Source: Desulfobacteraceae bacterium
GTDB lineage: Bacteria; Desulfobacterota; Desulfobacteria; Desulfobacterales; Desulfobacteraceae
NCBI GenBank assembly: GCA_004796375.1
Contig: QZLA01000319.1
Location: forward strand, 1-49,993
Length of the DNA stretch: 49,993 bases
Direction: 5' to 3'
The position numbers were made by a program, and so were the translations under genes. The notes under the pieces were generated by a model, which saw only the letters and a program-made list of their open reading frames with translations, made no database searches and was not told the DNA's origin. Positions 38,414-47,359 of the stretch are shown piece after piece. Each line of letters starts with the position of its first letter. Within the stretch, counting starts at the first letter, position 1.

Positions 38414-38453
38414 CACGATATGCTGTCACTGCAATATGGAGGAAAAAAAGAAC

Positions 38454-39506
38454 ATGACCCGACAGATCCGCACAACGGTATCCGCCTTGATGATCAGGCT
38501 CTTGAAAACCTACGCTGAAAGCAAAGGCGTTGATTTCAACAAGGCCGCTGCCCGGTGTCATTTTAACCCCGATGTCCTTGAGAGCAGCCGTGCCAGGATC
38601 CCGGGCGAGATGTTTAAAACCCTGTGGCAGGTCATCCAGTCAAAAACACGGGATCCTCACCCAGGCATCAATTTCGGCAGGCTGATGGCGGAGCATTATC
38701 CAGCCGGAAGTGTCCTGTTTACCCTGATGCTTAACAGCCCGACCATTGAAAACGCTCTGGAAGTGCTGGTCCGGTACCACCGGATCATGTCTGACCTGAT
38801 TCAGCCCCAGTTTGAAATAAAAGGGGATTTGACCCACCTGTTCTGGGATACCCGGCCCATTGACTTCAAAGACAATCCGCAATTGTCCGAAGCCGTGGTT
38901 TGCACCTACCATACCTTGCTGCGCCGGATGTCCCGGGATCGTGTCAGGGCGGTCAAGATCTGCTTTGCCCATAGTAAACCAACGGATCCGGACACCGCAG
39001 CGGCTTTTAAGAAAATTTTCAAAGTGCCGGTATGTTTTGGCGAACCTGTCAGCCAGCTGATTCTCAACACCCGGGATCTTGAGACCCCTATCGATCTCGC
39101 AGATTCCTCCCTGTACCAAATCCTTGAAGCCCATGCCGAAACACTGGTCCGGGTTCCCCCGGAACACGCATTGGCAGACCGGCCCTGGACCCGGAAGGTC
39201 CTTGCAAGAATCCGTCACCAGTTTGCTCAGGGCAGGGTTGCCACGATTGGTTCTACAGCCCGGGAACTGGCGTTGAGCACCCGGGCACTCCAGGAAAGAC
39301 TCAAACAGGAGAGCACCCGTTTCCGCGATCTGCTCCAGGCGGTCCGCAAAGAGCTGGCCATGCATCACCTTTCCCGCCGGGAGCTGAGCATCTGTGACAT
39401 CGCCTTTATGCTGGGATACTCGGAACAGAGCGCATTCAACCATGCCTTCAAGCGCTGGACAGGCCAAAGCCCGCGATCATTTATCCGTCAGGCTGCCAGT
39501 ACATAG
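38454..39506 (+). CDS. AraC-family transcriptional regulator (OruR/ArgR-like, Arabinose_bd + HTH_18)
   Basis: A 350-residue activator. The N-terminal about 190 residues match the effector-binding domain found in OruR/ToxR-like AraC proteins ([12 protein letters not shown] and [20 protein letters not shown]). The C-terminal about 100 residues hold two HTH motifs: [20 protein letters not shown] and [20 protein letters not shown], followed by the [13 protein letters not shown] signature. The ATG at 38454 has GGAGG 11 bases upstream; the longer frame to 38382 lacks one. Its last 26 bases overlap the 3' end of phnW on the other strand. A role in phosphonate control is possible but unsupported beyond position. 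Confidence 0.87.
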   Translation: MTRQIRTTVSALMIRLLKTYAESKGVDFNKAAARCHFNPDVLESSRARIPGEMFKTLWQVIQSKTRDPHPGINFGRLMAEHYPAGSVLFTLMLNSPTIENALEVLVRYHRIMSDLIQPQFEIKGDLTHLFWDTRPIDFKDNPQLSEAVVCTYHTLLRRMSRDRVRAVKICFAHSKPTDPDTAAAFKKIFKVPVCFGEPVSQLILNTRDLETPIDLADSSLYQILEAHAETLVRVPPEHALADRPWTRKVLARIRHQFAQGRVATIGSTARELALSTRALQERLKQESTRFRDLLQAVRKELAMHHLSRRELSICDIAFMLGYSEQSAFNHAFKRWTGQSPRSFIRQAAST

Positions 39507-40602
39507 ATTCCTTTACAGCGGCTAAAAGCCCCTCGATATGCTGTGTATCTATATCTCCGATGTTGCCGATCCTAAAGGTATCTTTCTGGGTCACCTTTCC
39601 CGGATAAATGACATACCCTCTCTTTTTCAGGCGGTGGTAAAATTCAAAGAACTCAAACTTCGGATGTTCCGGATTCAGAAATGCGGTGATGATGGGAGAT
39701 TGATATTCCTGCGCCAGCAGGGGGGTGAATCCCAATTCCTTCATGCCTTTGATCAGAAGCGCGTTATTGGCCGTGTACCTGGCAAACCGGGCTGAGATCC
39801 CTCCCTCATTTTCGAGTTCCTCCAGTGCTCTTGCAAACGCACGCACCACATGGGTCGGTGAGGTGAACCGCCATTTACCCTTACCCTGGTTCATGACGCG
39901 CCATTGGTCAAAAAGGTCCAGACTCAAGGACCGGGCATTGCCTTCGGTCTTTTCAAGGATGCACTGACTTGCAATGATGAATCCGAATCCCGGAACCCCC
40001 TGGATACACTTATTGGCACTGGAGATCAGGTAATCCGCATTCAGATCGGCCATATCCATGGGTATGCCGCCGAAACTGCTCATGGCATCCACGATATAGC
40101 TCCTGCCATAGTGTTTGACCAGCCTGCCGATCTCTTCGACCGGATTGAGCATGCCGGTGGTGGTTTCACAGTGTACGACTGCCACATGGGTAATGTGCGG
40201 GTCCACCTCCAGGGTGTTGGCAATCTTGTCAAGATCCGGCGGGTTCAGATCTCCGGAGTCCAGGGTGGTAAAATCCAGATCAAGACGACCGGCGATCTGG
40301 GCGATCCGCCGTCCATAAGCCCCATTCGCAAGAACCAGAAGTTTTCCGCCCCTGGGAAGGGCTGTGGTGATGGTGGCTTCCACACTGAAAGTTCCGCTTC
40401 CCTGCATCAATACACAGGTATAACCGGATGCAGATGTGGAAAGCCTGACCAGTTGTTCCCGGATCGATTCAACGATTCCGTTGTAATCATCATCCCAGGT
40501 GCACCAGTCCCTGAGCATGACACTCTTGACGCCTTTGGTGGTGCTCAGGGGGCCGGGTGTCAGCAGCAGATACGGGTTGTCCGGCAATACGTTCAAATCC
40601 AT
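39481..40602 (-). CDS. phnW: 2-aminoethylphosphonate:pyruvate transaminase
   Basis: A PLP class V aminotransferase converting 2-aminoethylphosphonate and pyruvate to phosphonoacetaldehyde and alanine. The family start is [11 protein letters not shown], then [21 protein letters not shown] and the PLP lysine K198 in [15 protein letters not shown]. The C-terminal [10 protein letters not shown] is present. The 373-residue form starting at ATG 40602 is preferred, because GAGGTG lies 6 bases before it while GTG 40611 overlaps that site. It is the last gene of the LysR-phnX-pbfA-phnW operon, 17 bases after pbfA. Confidence 0.93.
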   Translation of the reverse strand: MDLNVLPDNPYLLLTPGPLSTTKGVKSVMLRDWCTWDDDYNGIVESIREQLVRLSTSASGYTCVLMQGSGTFSVEATITTALPRGGKLLVLANGAYGRRIAQIAGRLDLDFTTLDSGDLNPPDLDKIANTLEVDPHITHVAVVHCETTTGMLNPVEEIGRLVKHYGRSYIVDAMSSFGGIPMDMADLNADYLISSANKCIQGVPGFGFIIASQCILEKTEGNARSLSLDLFDQWRVMNQGKGKWRFTSPTHVVRAFARALEELENEGGISARFARYTANNALLIKGMKELGFTPLLAQEYQSPIITAFLNPEHPKFEFFEFYHRLKKRGYVIYPGKVTQKDTFRIGNIGDIDTQHIEGLLAAVKESMYWQPDG

Positions 40603-40619
40603 ATGGTTCACCTCATCTA

Positions 40620-42014
40620 TTATGGCGTGTGTTCGGAAAATGACTGTTCCAGGATATCCAATGCCCTGCTCAGATCATCTTCTGAAATGGTCAGTGGTGG
40701 TGTGAGGGTCAGAAAATGGCCTTTGGACACCTTGAAACTCAGGCCTTTTTCCAGGCAGGTATACATGATACGGTCGGCAAGCTCAGGATCCGGTGTCCGG
40801 GTATGACGGTCTTTGACCAGATCAAGTCCGAACATGAGGCCCTGACCCCGCACCTCACCAATGGAATGAAATCTGTTTTGCAGGTCATCCAGCCGATCCT
40901 TGGCCGACTGCCCCAGTTTCAAGGCGCGCGTCAGCAATTTTTCCGTCTCGATGCATTCGATGGTGGCCAGTGCTGCGGCACAGGCCACCGGATTCTTTTC
41001 GTGGGTGTAGTGTCCCAATGCCCGGTCCGGTGCAAGATCCAGATCCTTTGCAGCAATCAGGGCTGAAAACGGGATAATACCGCCGCCAAGCCCCTTGCCG
41101 ATCACCACCATATCCGGAATCACGTCGTAATGCTCAAAGGCAAACATTTTTCCGGTACGGCCCAGGCATACGGCAGTTTCATCAAAGATCAGCAGGGTAC
41201 CGTGACGGCTGCAGGCTGCCCTGACCGCTTCCCAGTATCCCGGCGGCGGTTCAGTAATAAAGGTACACCGGATGGGCTCGGCAATCACCGCAGCCACATC
41301 CCCCTCCTTTTCAAGCACATATTCGACAAAACGGGCACATTTCAGGTTGCACCGGCTGCAGTCCCCTATATCATCAAACAGGCAGCGATAGGGTTCCGGC
41401 GGCGGCACATGTTCGGTACCAGGGAGCAGCGGCCCCATATCCTTCCTGAATATGGATTCCCCTCCAACGGATATGGCATCCAGGGATGCGCCATGGAAAC
41501 TGTCCCACATGGAAAGGGTCTTGTGGCGCCCCGTGGCCACCCTGGCCAGTTTTAACGCCATGCCGACAGAGGATGTGGCACCCGGGGCAAACAATACCTT
41601 TCCCAGGTTTCCCGGTGCAAGTTGCACCAGTTTTTCAGCCAGACGGATGGCTGTCTCGTTGGTGTATCTTCTCGTACAAAAGGACAGCGTAGTGATCTGC
41701 TCAACAATGGCACGGGTGACACCGGGGTTTGAGAATCCCACCTGGTGAACACTGTTGCCATGAAAGTCTAAAAACTCCCGGCCCTGAACATCTGTCAGGA
41801 GACTGCCGTCACACCCCTTTAGCACGTTCAGGCAGGGGGTTGACAGGGACTGATGTAAAAAAACCGCATTATCCCGGTCCAGAAGGTCCCGGGTGGGTTG
41901 ATCGAGACCCCTGTACCAGGTTTTCCGTAAGGGAGACAGGTTGGAATCCCCTTCGGACAGGTCCGGCATAACAGGCCTCTGCTGTCCTTGTTTCAGTGGA
42001 TCATCAGGTGTCAT
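40620..42014 (-). CDS. pbfA: Class III PLP enzyme, probable (R)-1-hydroxy-2-aminoethylphosphonate ammonia-lyase (PbfA-like)
   Basis: A 464-residue fold-type I PLP protein with the catalytic lysine K307 in [33 protein letters not shown] in the cofactor cup and [19 protein letters not shown]. It sits between phnX and phnW. PbfA proteins in this genomic position are known to eliminate ammonia from (R)-1-hydroxy-2-aminoethylphosphonate, giving phosphonoacetaldehyde for Phn[14 protein letters not shown] and the cysteine-rich [14 protein letters not shown] insert fit that group as I remember it. An ordinary aminotransferase remains possible. It starts 3 bases after the phnX stop with AGAGG 7 bases upstream. 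Confidence 0.75.
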   Translation of the reverse strand: MTPDDPLKQGQQRPVMPDLSEGDSNLSPLRKTWYRGLDQPTRDLLDRDNAVFLHQSLSTPCLNVLKGCDGSLLTDVQGREFLDFHGNSVHQVGFSNPGVTRAIVEQITTLSFCTRRYTNETAIRLAEKLVQLAPGNLGKVLFAPGATSSVGMALKLARVATGRHKTLSMWDSFHGASLDAISVGGESIFRKDMGPLLPGTEHVPPPEPYRCLFDDIGDCSRCNLKCARFVEYVLEKEGDVAAVIAEPIRCTFITEPPPGYWEAVRAACSRHGTLLIFDETAVCLGRTGKMFAFEHYDVIPDMVVIGKGLGGGIIPFSALIAAKDLDLAPDRALGHYTHEKNPVACAAALATIECIETEKLLTRALKLGQSAKDRLDDLQNRFHSIGEVRGQGLMFGLDLVKDRHTRTPDPELADRIMYTCLEKGLSFKVSKGHFLTLTPPLTISEDDLSRALDILEQSFSEHTP

Positions 42015-42017
42015 GCA

Positions 42018-42860
42018 TCAGCCTCTCAGGGGAATTTCCCCGTCTTTAAGTCTTGAATTGATCTCCTGGATGACGGGCAGGATATCAGCGGCCTGCTCCA
42101 CCACATAGTGGGCACCACATGTTTCAAAGCGCGTTCTGATTGCATCAAGGCGGGACTGGAGCTCATCCCCTGGCAGCCCGTTGACCTGTGCCTCGCTCAA
42201 TCCCAGTTCATTGCCGGTTCTCGTGATACCGATGGTCCACATGCCCGCATTGAGCCCCTCCTCGATATCGGTGATGGTGTCTCCGATCTTCACCATGGCT
42301 TCCATGGGATAGGTTTCCAGCTGAAGAGCATTGAGGTAGCACATCCAGGGGAAGGGGCGACCGGCCGGTACATCGGATGAGCAGACCACTGCATCCGGTG
42401 AATATCCCTGCTCTTTTGCCAGGGGCACCAGAACATCCATCATCTCGCTGACATATCCAGTGGATGACCCAACCCTGATATCCATGTCCCGCAGGGATGC
42501 CATGGTATCGATGACGCCGCCAATCACACCGGCGTGGTGTGCGATGCTCTGGGTCATGTCTGTTGCGGTTTTTTCATAGATCCGGTCAATATCGGATTCA
42601 TCGGGCAGGCGGCCGTGAGCTTTTTCCCAGGCCGAGCTGACAGTGGGCAGGGCACACATGTTCCGGATGTGATCTTTTTTAGCAAGGCCCATGAACTGAC
42701 GGGCTTCTTCGATGGTGACCTCAATGTCAAAATCCTTGAACACATCACAGAATACTGCAGCAGGCCCCATACAACCGAAATCCACGGCCGTACCGGCCCA
42801 GTCCAGAACCACGGCCTGTATCTCACCTTGATACCGTTTGTTTCTGACAAATATATCCAC
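42018..42860 (-). CDS. phnX: Phosphonoacetaldehyde hydrolase (phosphonatase)
   Basis: A HAD-superfamily enzyme that cleaves the C-P bond of phosphonoacetaldehyde to acetaldehyde and phosphate. The nucleophile D20 is in VVLDWAGTAVDFG. The Schiff-base lysine is K61 in FMGLAKKDHIRNM, aligned to K53 of the Bacillus enzyme. GSSTGYVSEMMD and KIGDTITDIEEG complete the HAD motifs. The GTG at 42860 is the only reasonable start: it follows the LysR stop by one base, has AGGGGA 7 bases upstream, and the longer frame would run 68 bases into the LysR gene. The 280-residue product matches the family. Confidence 0.92.
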   Translation of the reverse strand: MDIFVRNKRYQGEIQAVVLDWAGTAVDFGCMGPAAVFCDVFKDFDIEVTIEEARQFMGLAKKDHIRNMCALPTVSSAWEKAHGRLPDESDIDRIYEKTATDMTQSIAHHAGVIGGVIDTMASLRDMDIRVGSSTGYVSEMMDVLVPLAKEQGYSPDAVVCSSDVPAGRPFPWMCYLNALQLETYPMEAMVKIGDTITDIEEGLNAGMWTIGITRTGNELGLSEAQVNGLPGDELQSRLDAIRTRFETCGAHYVVEQAADILPVIQEINSRLKDGEIPLRG

Positions 42861-42861
42861 T

Positions 42862-43806
42862 TTAATTCCCCTCTTCGTTTTGGGACTGCTTAAACAGCCT
42901 GTTTTTAATGCTTTCGTTGTGGGCCACATCCAGAAATGCGGAAATCAATTTCAGGTCCTGATATTCCGGCAGGCAGACAATATATTGGAACGCTTTGAAA
43001 TCTGCACCTTTCAGGGCTATTTTCACCATGCGGTCATCCGGTCCGAATTCGTCTTCAAGGGCAATACCAAACCCGATACCTGCAATCACGGAATCTTTCA
43101 TGGTTTCCCAGCTATCCAGTTCCAGGGCGATGTCGGGTCTGATACCAAAGGGTGAGAGTTTCTCATCAAACACCTGCCGGGTCATTGACTTGGTGTGCAG
43201 GGCCACCATTTTTTCATTGTGCAGTTTTTTAATATGGATCTGCTTTCTGAACGCCCAGGGATGATCCTTGGAAACAAACAGAAATATCTCCTGTTCACTG
43301 TATTTCAAGTGATGAAGCCTCGGATCGGGCCTTAACGCCGTTATCTCGGCAATATCCATCCTGCAGGCCAGGACCTCCTCCACCAGGCTGGATGAATGTC
43401 CGATGGTGGCTTTTACATGGATCTCCGGATACCGGGCCATAAAACTGGCCAGCAAGCCCTTAACAAAATAATGGCAGCTCAGCCCGATATGGATATTCCC
43501 GGACATAAGATCCCTGCTCCCTTTGAGACAGGCGTCCATCTCGGATAACAGTCCCAGGATTTTTCTGCCGGTGGACAAAAGCTCCTGTCCAAGATCACTT
43601 AAACGCACCTCCCTGCCTTTTCGATAAAAAATCAGCACTCCGTAACGTTTCTGAAGCTCCCTGAGCTGAAGCGATACGGCCGGCTGACTGATTCCCAGGT
43701 ATTCGGCTGCCTTGGAAAAATTTTTATTCTTGGCCACGGCATCCAGGATTTTTATCTGTGAAATCGTTATGTGTTCCATCTTTCGTTCAGGGTGTGTTGT
43801 TTGCAT
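42862..43806 (-). CDS. LysR-family regulator of the aminophosphonate operon
   Basis: A 314-residue LysR-type regulator. Its N-terminal winged helix (ITISQIKILDAVAKNKNFSK, then AAEYLGISQPAVSLQLRELQ) is followed by the periplasmic-binding-like effector domain (about 100-300). It is the first gene of the phnX-pbfA-phnW operon and diverges from the ABC transporter across about 410 bases. It is therefore the likely control point for both, and the operon placement implies autoregulation. An alternative start is ATG 43779 (MEHITISQ). The inducer is presumably an aminophosphonate, by context. Confidence 0.88.
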   Translation of the reverse strand: MQTTHPERKMEHITISQIKILDAVAKNKNFSKAAEYLGISQPAVSLQLRELQKRYGVLIFYRKGREVRLSDLGQELLSTGRKILGLLSEMDACLKGSRDLMSGNIHIGLSCHYFVKGLLASFMARYPEIHVKATIGHSSSLVEEVLACRMDIAEITALRPDPRLHHLKYSEQEIFLFVSKDHPWAFRKQIHIKKLHNEKMVALHTKSMTRQVFDEKLSPFGIRPDIALELDSWETMKDSVIAGIGFGIALEDEFGPDDRMVKIALKGADFKAFQYIVCLPEYQDLKLISAFLDVAHNESIKNRLFKQSQNEEGN

Positions 43807-44218
43807 TTTTTTGATTCAGACTGTACCCGCAGTAAATCTATAAGGTGCAGATTAGTTCAGGATTAGCCCTCTGTTTGAATATTATTGCCTCAAACTATAC
43901 TTACTTTCGTTAGTCAAAGTTTTACTTATAGCTAAAAATTAAAAAATCGTGTTTTGAATCCTGTTACCCCAGCCAGTCAGGAAGCAGGAGATCCCTCACA
44001 GATACAAGTATAAATAAAAGTTTTACTTTGATTACTTTCTCTTATTTCCCATAGCAGAATAAAAATATGGACCTAATCCAAGACTAATTTGGGTTTAATA
44101 GGTTGGAAACCAGCTTAACCTCCCGAAGATGCAGAGCAACAAAACGCAGCACTCTGATACAGACCGTGCCTTCAATTGAGGGCAAACCATAAAAAAAACA
44201 AATAAATTGGAGGAAAAA
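43807..44218. promoter_or_regulatory. AT-rich divergent control region between LysR and ABC transporter genes, with a 12-bp direct repeat
   Basis: It spans about 410 bases without a convincing gene. AAAGTTTTACTT occurs at 43916-43927 and again at 44017-44028, 101 bases apart. TTACTTTC also occurs twice, at 43901-43908 and 44032-44039. A dyad-like segment TTAG...CTAA surrounds the first copy (about 43910-43936). TATACT at 43896-43901 is a possible -10, with only a weak TTGAAT 15 bases before it. GGAGG precedes the transporter ATG at 44219. These are likely LysR-controlled divergent promoters; binding is inferred. Confidence 0.5.
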
Positions 44219-46276
44219 ATGAAAGCAGGTCAATGGAAACCGGGCAGGGCCGTGATGATGTTGGCGGCTGTCTGCCTGATGATTGCCGTATCGTTCAGCC
44301 CGGCCTGGTCCAAGGCTGTTACCGCAACGAATATGCAGGGATATACGAGTCAGTACCCCCTGCAGTTTGAACTGGATGAATTTGAAAAACAGTGCAAATG
44401 CACGCTGACATTCAAGGAAAATCCATCCATCAGTAAATATAATGAGCAGATCAAAGGTAATCCCTCTCCCCTGGCACCGGTAAAAGACCGCCTGCCCACA
44501 GAGCCCCTGGTAATCGCACCCTACGGTGAAATCGGAAAATACGGCGGTGTTCTCAAAGGCCTGTCCAAAGGGACCGAATCCGGCACATCCGACCTGCTGT
44601 CCATCCGTCACGTCAACCTGGTCCGTTACCACGACGACCTCAAAACCATTGTCCCAAACATTGCCAAATCCTGGAAATGGAACGCAGACTTTACCGAACT
44701 GGTCATCACCCTGCGCAAGGGTCACAAATGGTCTGACGGCGCCCCGTTTACCTCTGAAGATGTTGTTTTCTGGTATGAAGACCTGATCCTGAATAAAGAT
44801 GTATATGAGAAAACCCCGGACCGCTGGCTCTTTGCAGGCAAACCCATGATGGTGACTGCAGCAGATGCCCAGACCGTGGTATTCAGTTTTCCGGTTCCCA
44901 CGCCCGGTATCCTGAACCGGTTCGCCGTGGACTATGGCCAGCCCTTCCAGCCCAAGCATTTTTTGAAAAAATTCATGCCCAAGTACAACCCTGATGCAGA
45001 AAAGCTCGCCAAGGAGAAAGGGTTGAAAAATGCAGGAGAGCTGCTGTCCAAATACTATGGCGGTTCCGACTGGAAAGATGTTCCAACACCCCTGCTTTCA
45101 GGATTTGATACCCAGGTGGTTCCCACGCTCGAATCCCACATTGTGATCAAGGATTCTTCCACCGGGCGTCACATGGTGGCCAACCCCTATTTCCATATTG
45201 TGGATACTGCAGGAAACCAGCTGCCCTATCTCAATGAAATTGATGAGGCGTATGTAAAAGACAAGGAGGTCCAGAATCTGAAAATTACCAATGGTGAAGT
45301 CACGTTTAAACAGCAGGCTGTGTTTATCGAGGATTTCCCCCTTCTCAAGGAAAACGAGTCCAAGGGGAATTATCAGGTTGATCTGGCACCTGCCCTGGGT
45401 GAAAATGTATTCTACGCCTTTAACACCACGGTCAAGGATGAGGTGCTCAGAGGGATCTTTAATGAGATCCGTTTCCGTCAGGCCATGTCCCTGGCCCTGA
45501 ATCGTGATGAAATCAATGAAATCGTTTTTCTCGGACAGGGTAAACCCATGCAGTCCATGCCTGCAGAGCCCACAACCGTTTCTTTTGTGAGCGATTCCCA
45601 GAAAAATGCGTTCATTGAATATGACGTGGATAAAGCCAAATCCCTTATTGCCGCCATGGGGCTCAAGGACAAGGATAATGACGGTGTCCTGGAAAGACCG
45701 GATGGCAAACCCTTTATTATCCGCCTGGTTTACTCCAACCAGGGTGCACCGGTCAAACTTCATGAACTGGTTCGTGATTACTGGGCAGAACTCGGCATCC
45801 GCGTAGACCTCAAAGAGGTGTCTTCGGATGAATACCGTGCTGCAGCCAACAACAATGATCTGGACGTGACCACCTGGAAAAACGACGGTGTTTCCGCACC
45901 CACCATTTCCCAGGATTTTACTGCCTTTGTTCCCCCGTTTGGTGATTATTTCAACCCGGGCACCGGTTTTGGCTGGGCAGCCTGGAAAACCTCCAACGGC
46001 AGCCAGGGTATTGAGCCGCCGGCAGAAGTGAAACAGCTGTACAGCCTGTCGGAAAAATTCATCCAGCACCCCATGAACACGGCCGAGTCCAATAAAATTG
46101 CCACCGAGATCCTGGATATCCATGTGAAGAACCTGTGGAAGATCGGTACTGTGGGTGAGATCGTCAACCCCATTGTTCACCGCAACGATCTTGGCAACTT
46201 TAAGAAGTTTGCCGCCAAAACCTATGACTACTACTGGACCTACCCCTATCGCTCCTTCCAGTGGTATCTGAAATAA
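44219..46276 (+). CDS. ABC transporter substrate-binding protein, family 5 (peptide/nickel/opine type)
   Basis: A 685-residue periplasmic binding protein. The signal peptide is about 1-33 (MMLAAVCLMIAVSFSPAWSKA). A large SBP_bac_5 body follows, with KSWKWNADFTELVITLRKG, HKWSDGAPFTSEDVVFWYED, FRQAMSLALNRDEIN and a long C-terminal domain. It is longer than DppA (about 535), as in several oligopeptide-type binding proteins of environmental bacteria. The ATG at 44219 has GGAGG 5 bases upstream; the TTG at 44207 was rejected. It is the first gene of the transporter operon, divergent from the aminophosphonate operon. The ligand may be an aminophosphonate or a peptide carrying one (inference). Confidence 0.9.
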   Translation: MKAGQWKPGRAVMMLAAVCLMIAVSFSPAWSKAVTATNMQGYTSQYPLQFELDEFEKQCKCTLTFKENPSISKYNEQIKGNPSPLAPVKDRLPTEPLVIAPYGEIGKYGGVLKGLSKGTESGTSDLLSIRHVNLVRYHDDLKTIVPNIAKSWKWNADFTELVITLRKGHKWSDGAPFTSEDVVFWYEDLILNKDVYEKTPDRWLFAGKPMMVTAADAQTVVFSFPVPTPGILNRFAVDYGQPFQPKHFLKKFMPKYNPDAEKLAKEKGLKNAGELLSKYYGGSDWKDVPTPLLSGFDTQVVPTLESHIVIKDSSTGRHMVANPYFHIVDTAGNQLPYLNEIDEAYVKDKEVQNLKITNGEVTFKQQAVFIEDFPLLKENESKGNYQVDLAPALGENVFYAFNTTVKDEVLRGIFNEIRFRQAMSLALNRDEINEIVFLGQGKPMQSMPAEPTTVSFVSDSQKNAFIEYDVDKAKSLIAAMGLKDKDNDGVLERPDGKPFIIRLVYSNQGAPVKLHELVRDYWAELGIRVDLKEVSSDEYRAAANNNDLDVTTWKNDGVSAPTISQDFTAFVPPFGDYFNPGTGFGWAAWKTSNGSQGIEPPAEVKQLYSLSEKFIQHPMNTAESNKIATEILDIHVKNLWKIGTVGEIVNPIVHRNDLGNFKKFAAKTYDYYWTYPYRSFQWYLK

Positions 46277-46290
46277 CCTGTTAGCAGATC

Positions 46291-46329
46291 ATCCCCTGTG
46301 CCTGTCCGTTTTTGGCAGGCACAGGGGAT
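46291..46329 (+). repeat. Strong 14-bp hairpin between binding-protein and permease genes
   Basis: ATCCCCTGTGCCTG (46291-46304) and its perfect reverse complement CAGGCACAGGGGAT (46316-46329) surround an 11-base loop. Only a weak T-rich stretch follows, so it is a partial terminator or mRNA-stabilising stem. Such stems after the binding-protein gene commonly give it higher expression than the permeases. Confidence 0.75.
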
Positions 46330-46359
46330 TGTTTCTGAGTGAAAGGATCACTGGAACCC

Positions 46360-47355
46360 ATGCTGCGTTTTCTTGTCCATCGTATTTTCGGCCTTTTGGT
46401 GACCATGTTTTTTGTCTCCATCATGGTCTTCATCATCATGGAACTACCCCCCGGGGATTATGCAGACCGGTATGCCTTCCGCAAATTTTCAGGTACGGGC
46501 GTCAATGTCACCCAGGGGGATATCGATAATATCCGGCATGGCTTCGGCCTGGACCGGCCGGCCCACATCCGGTATGCCCAGTGGATGACCGGCATCCTGA
46601 CCCGTTTTGACTTTGGTGAATCCTTTGCCTATGAAACATCGGTCAACCACGTCATCGGCCAGCGCTTGTGGATGACCCTGGCCATACTCTATACCACCCT
46701 TATCCTTACCTATGTCCTTTCCATTCCTATTGCCATCTATGCCGCCGTGAACCGGCACTCTTCAGTCGACTATTCCCTGACCGTGGTCAGCTACCTGGGA
46801 CTGGCACTGCCCAATTTCCTGCTGGCACTGGTGATGCTTTATGTTTCCGTCACGGTATTTGACACCAGTGTGGGCGGGCTGTTCTCCCCTGAATATGAAA
46901 AAGCCCCCTGGAGCCTGGTTAAACTGGGAGACATGCTCCAGCACCTGATCATTCCGGCCGTAGTGCTGGCCTGGTCAGCCACGGCCCTCCAGCTCCAGAC
47001 GGTCCGGGCCACCATGCTGGATGAACTCAACAAGCTGTCGGTCACGGCAGCCCGCGCCCGGGGGATTCCCGAGTGGAAAGTGTTGATGAAATACCCGGCC
47101 CGGCTTGCGGTCAACCCGGTGGTATCCACCATCGGTTTTGACGTGAACCGTATTTTTTCCGAACTGCCCATTGTTGCCCTGGTCCTGGGCCTGCCCGAGC
47201 TGGGAGAATTGCTGATCCAGTCCTACCTGGACCTGGACATGTATGTTGCGGGCGCCATCCTGATGATGCTGACCTTTTTCATCGTGATCATGAACTTTGT
47301 TTCCGACGTGGCCCTAGCGGCACTGGACCCGCGGATCAAGCTTTCTGGAGTATAG
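46360..47355 (+). CDS. ABC transporter permease, DppB type
   Basis: A 331-residue inner-membrane permease with six hydrophobic helices. It opens with MLRFLVHRIFGLLVTMFFVS, the usual DppB/OppB start. The EAA-like coupling loop is in ARARGIPEWKVLMKYPARLA (about 231-250). ATG 46360 is preferred to GTG 46339, because homologues begin with MLRF-type sequence. It pairs with the DppC-type gene 4 bases downstream. Confidence 0.88.
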   Translation: MLRFLVHRIFGLLVTMFFVSIMVFIIMELPPGDYADRYAFRKFSGTGVNVTQGDIDNIRHGFGLDRPAHIRYAQWMTGILTRFDFGESFAYETSVNHVIGQRLWMTLAILYTTLILTYVLSIPIAIYAAVNRHSSVDYSLTVVSYLGLALPNFLLALVMLYVSVTVFDTSVGGLFSPEYEKAPWSLVKLGDMLQHLIIPAVVLAWSATALQLQTVRATMLDELNKLSVTAARARGIPEWKVLMKYPARLAVNPVVSTIGFDVNRIFSELPIVALVLGLPELGELLIQSYLDLDMYVAGAILMMLTFFIVIMNFVSDVALAALDPRIKLSGV

Positions 47356-47359
47356 TGCC

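Noticed and set aside
39904-40806. 300-codon plus-strand frame across phnW and pbfA
   Set aside because: It is antisense to two well-supported PLP-enzyme genes and crosses their junction.
45098-46180. 360-codon open frame antisense to the ABC binding-protein gene
   Set aside because: It lies wholly within a well-supported gene on the other strand, starts without a ribosome site and shows no recognisable motif.
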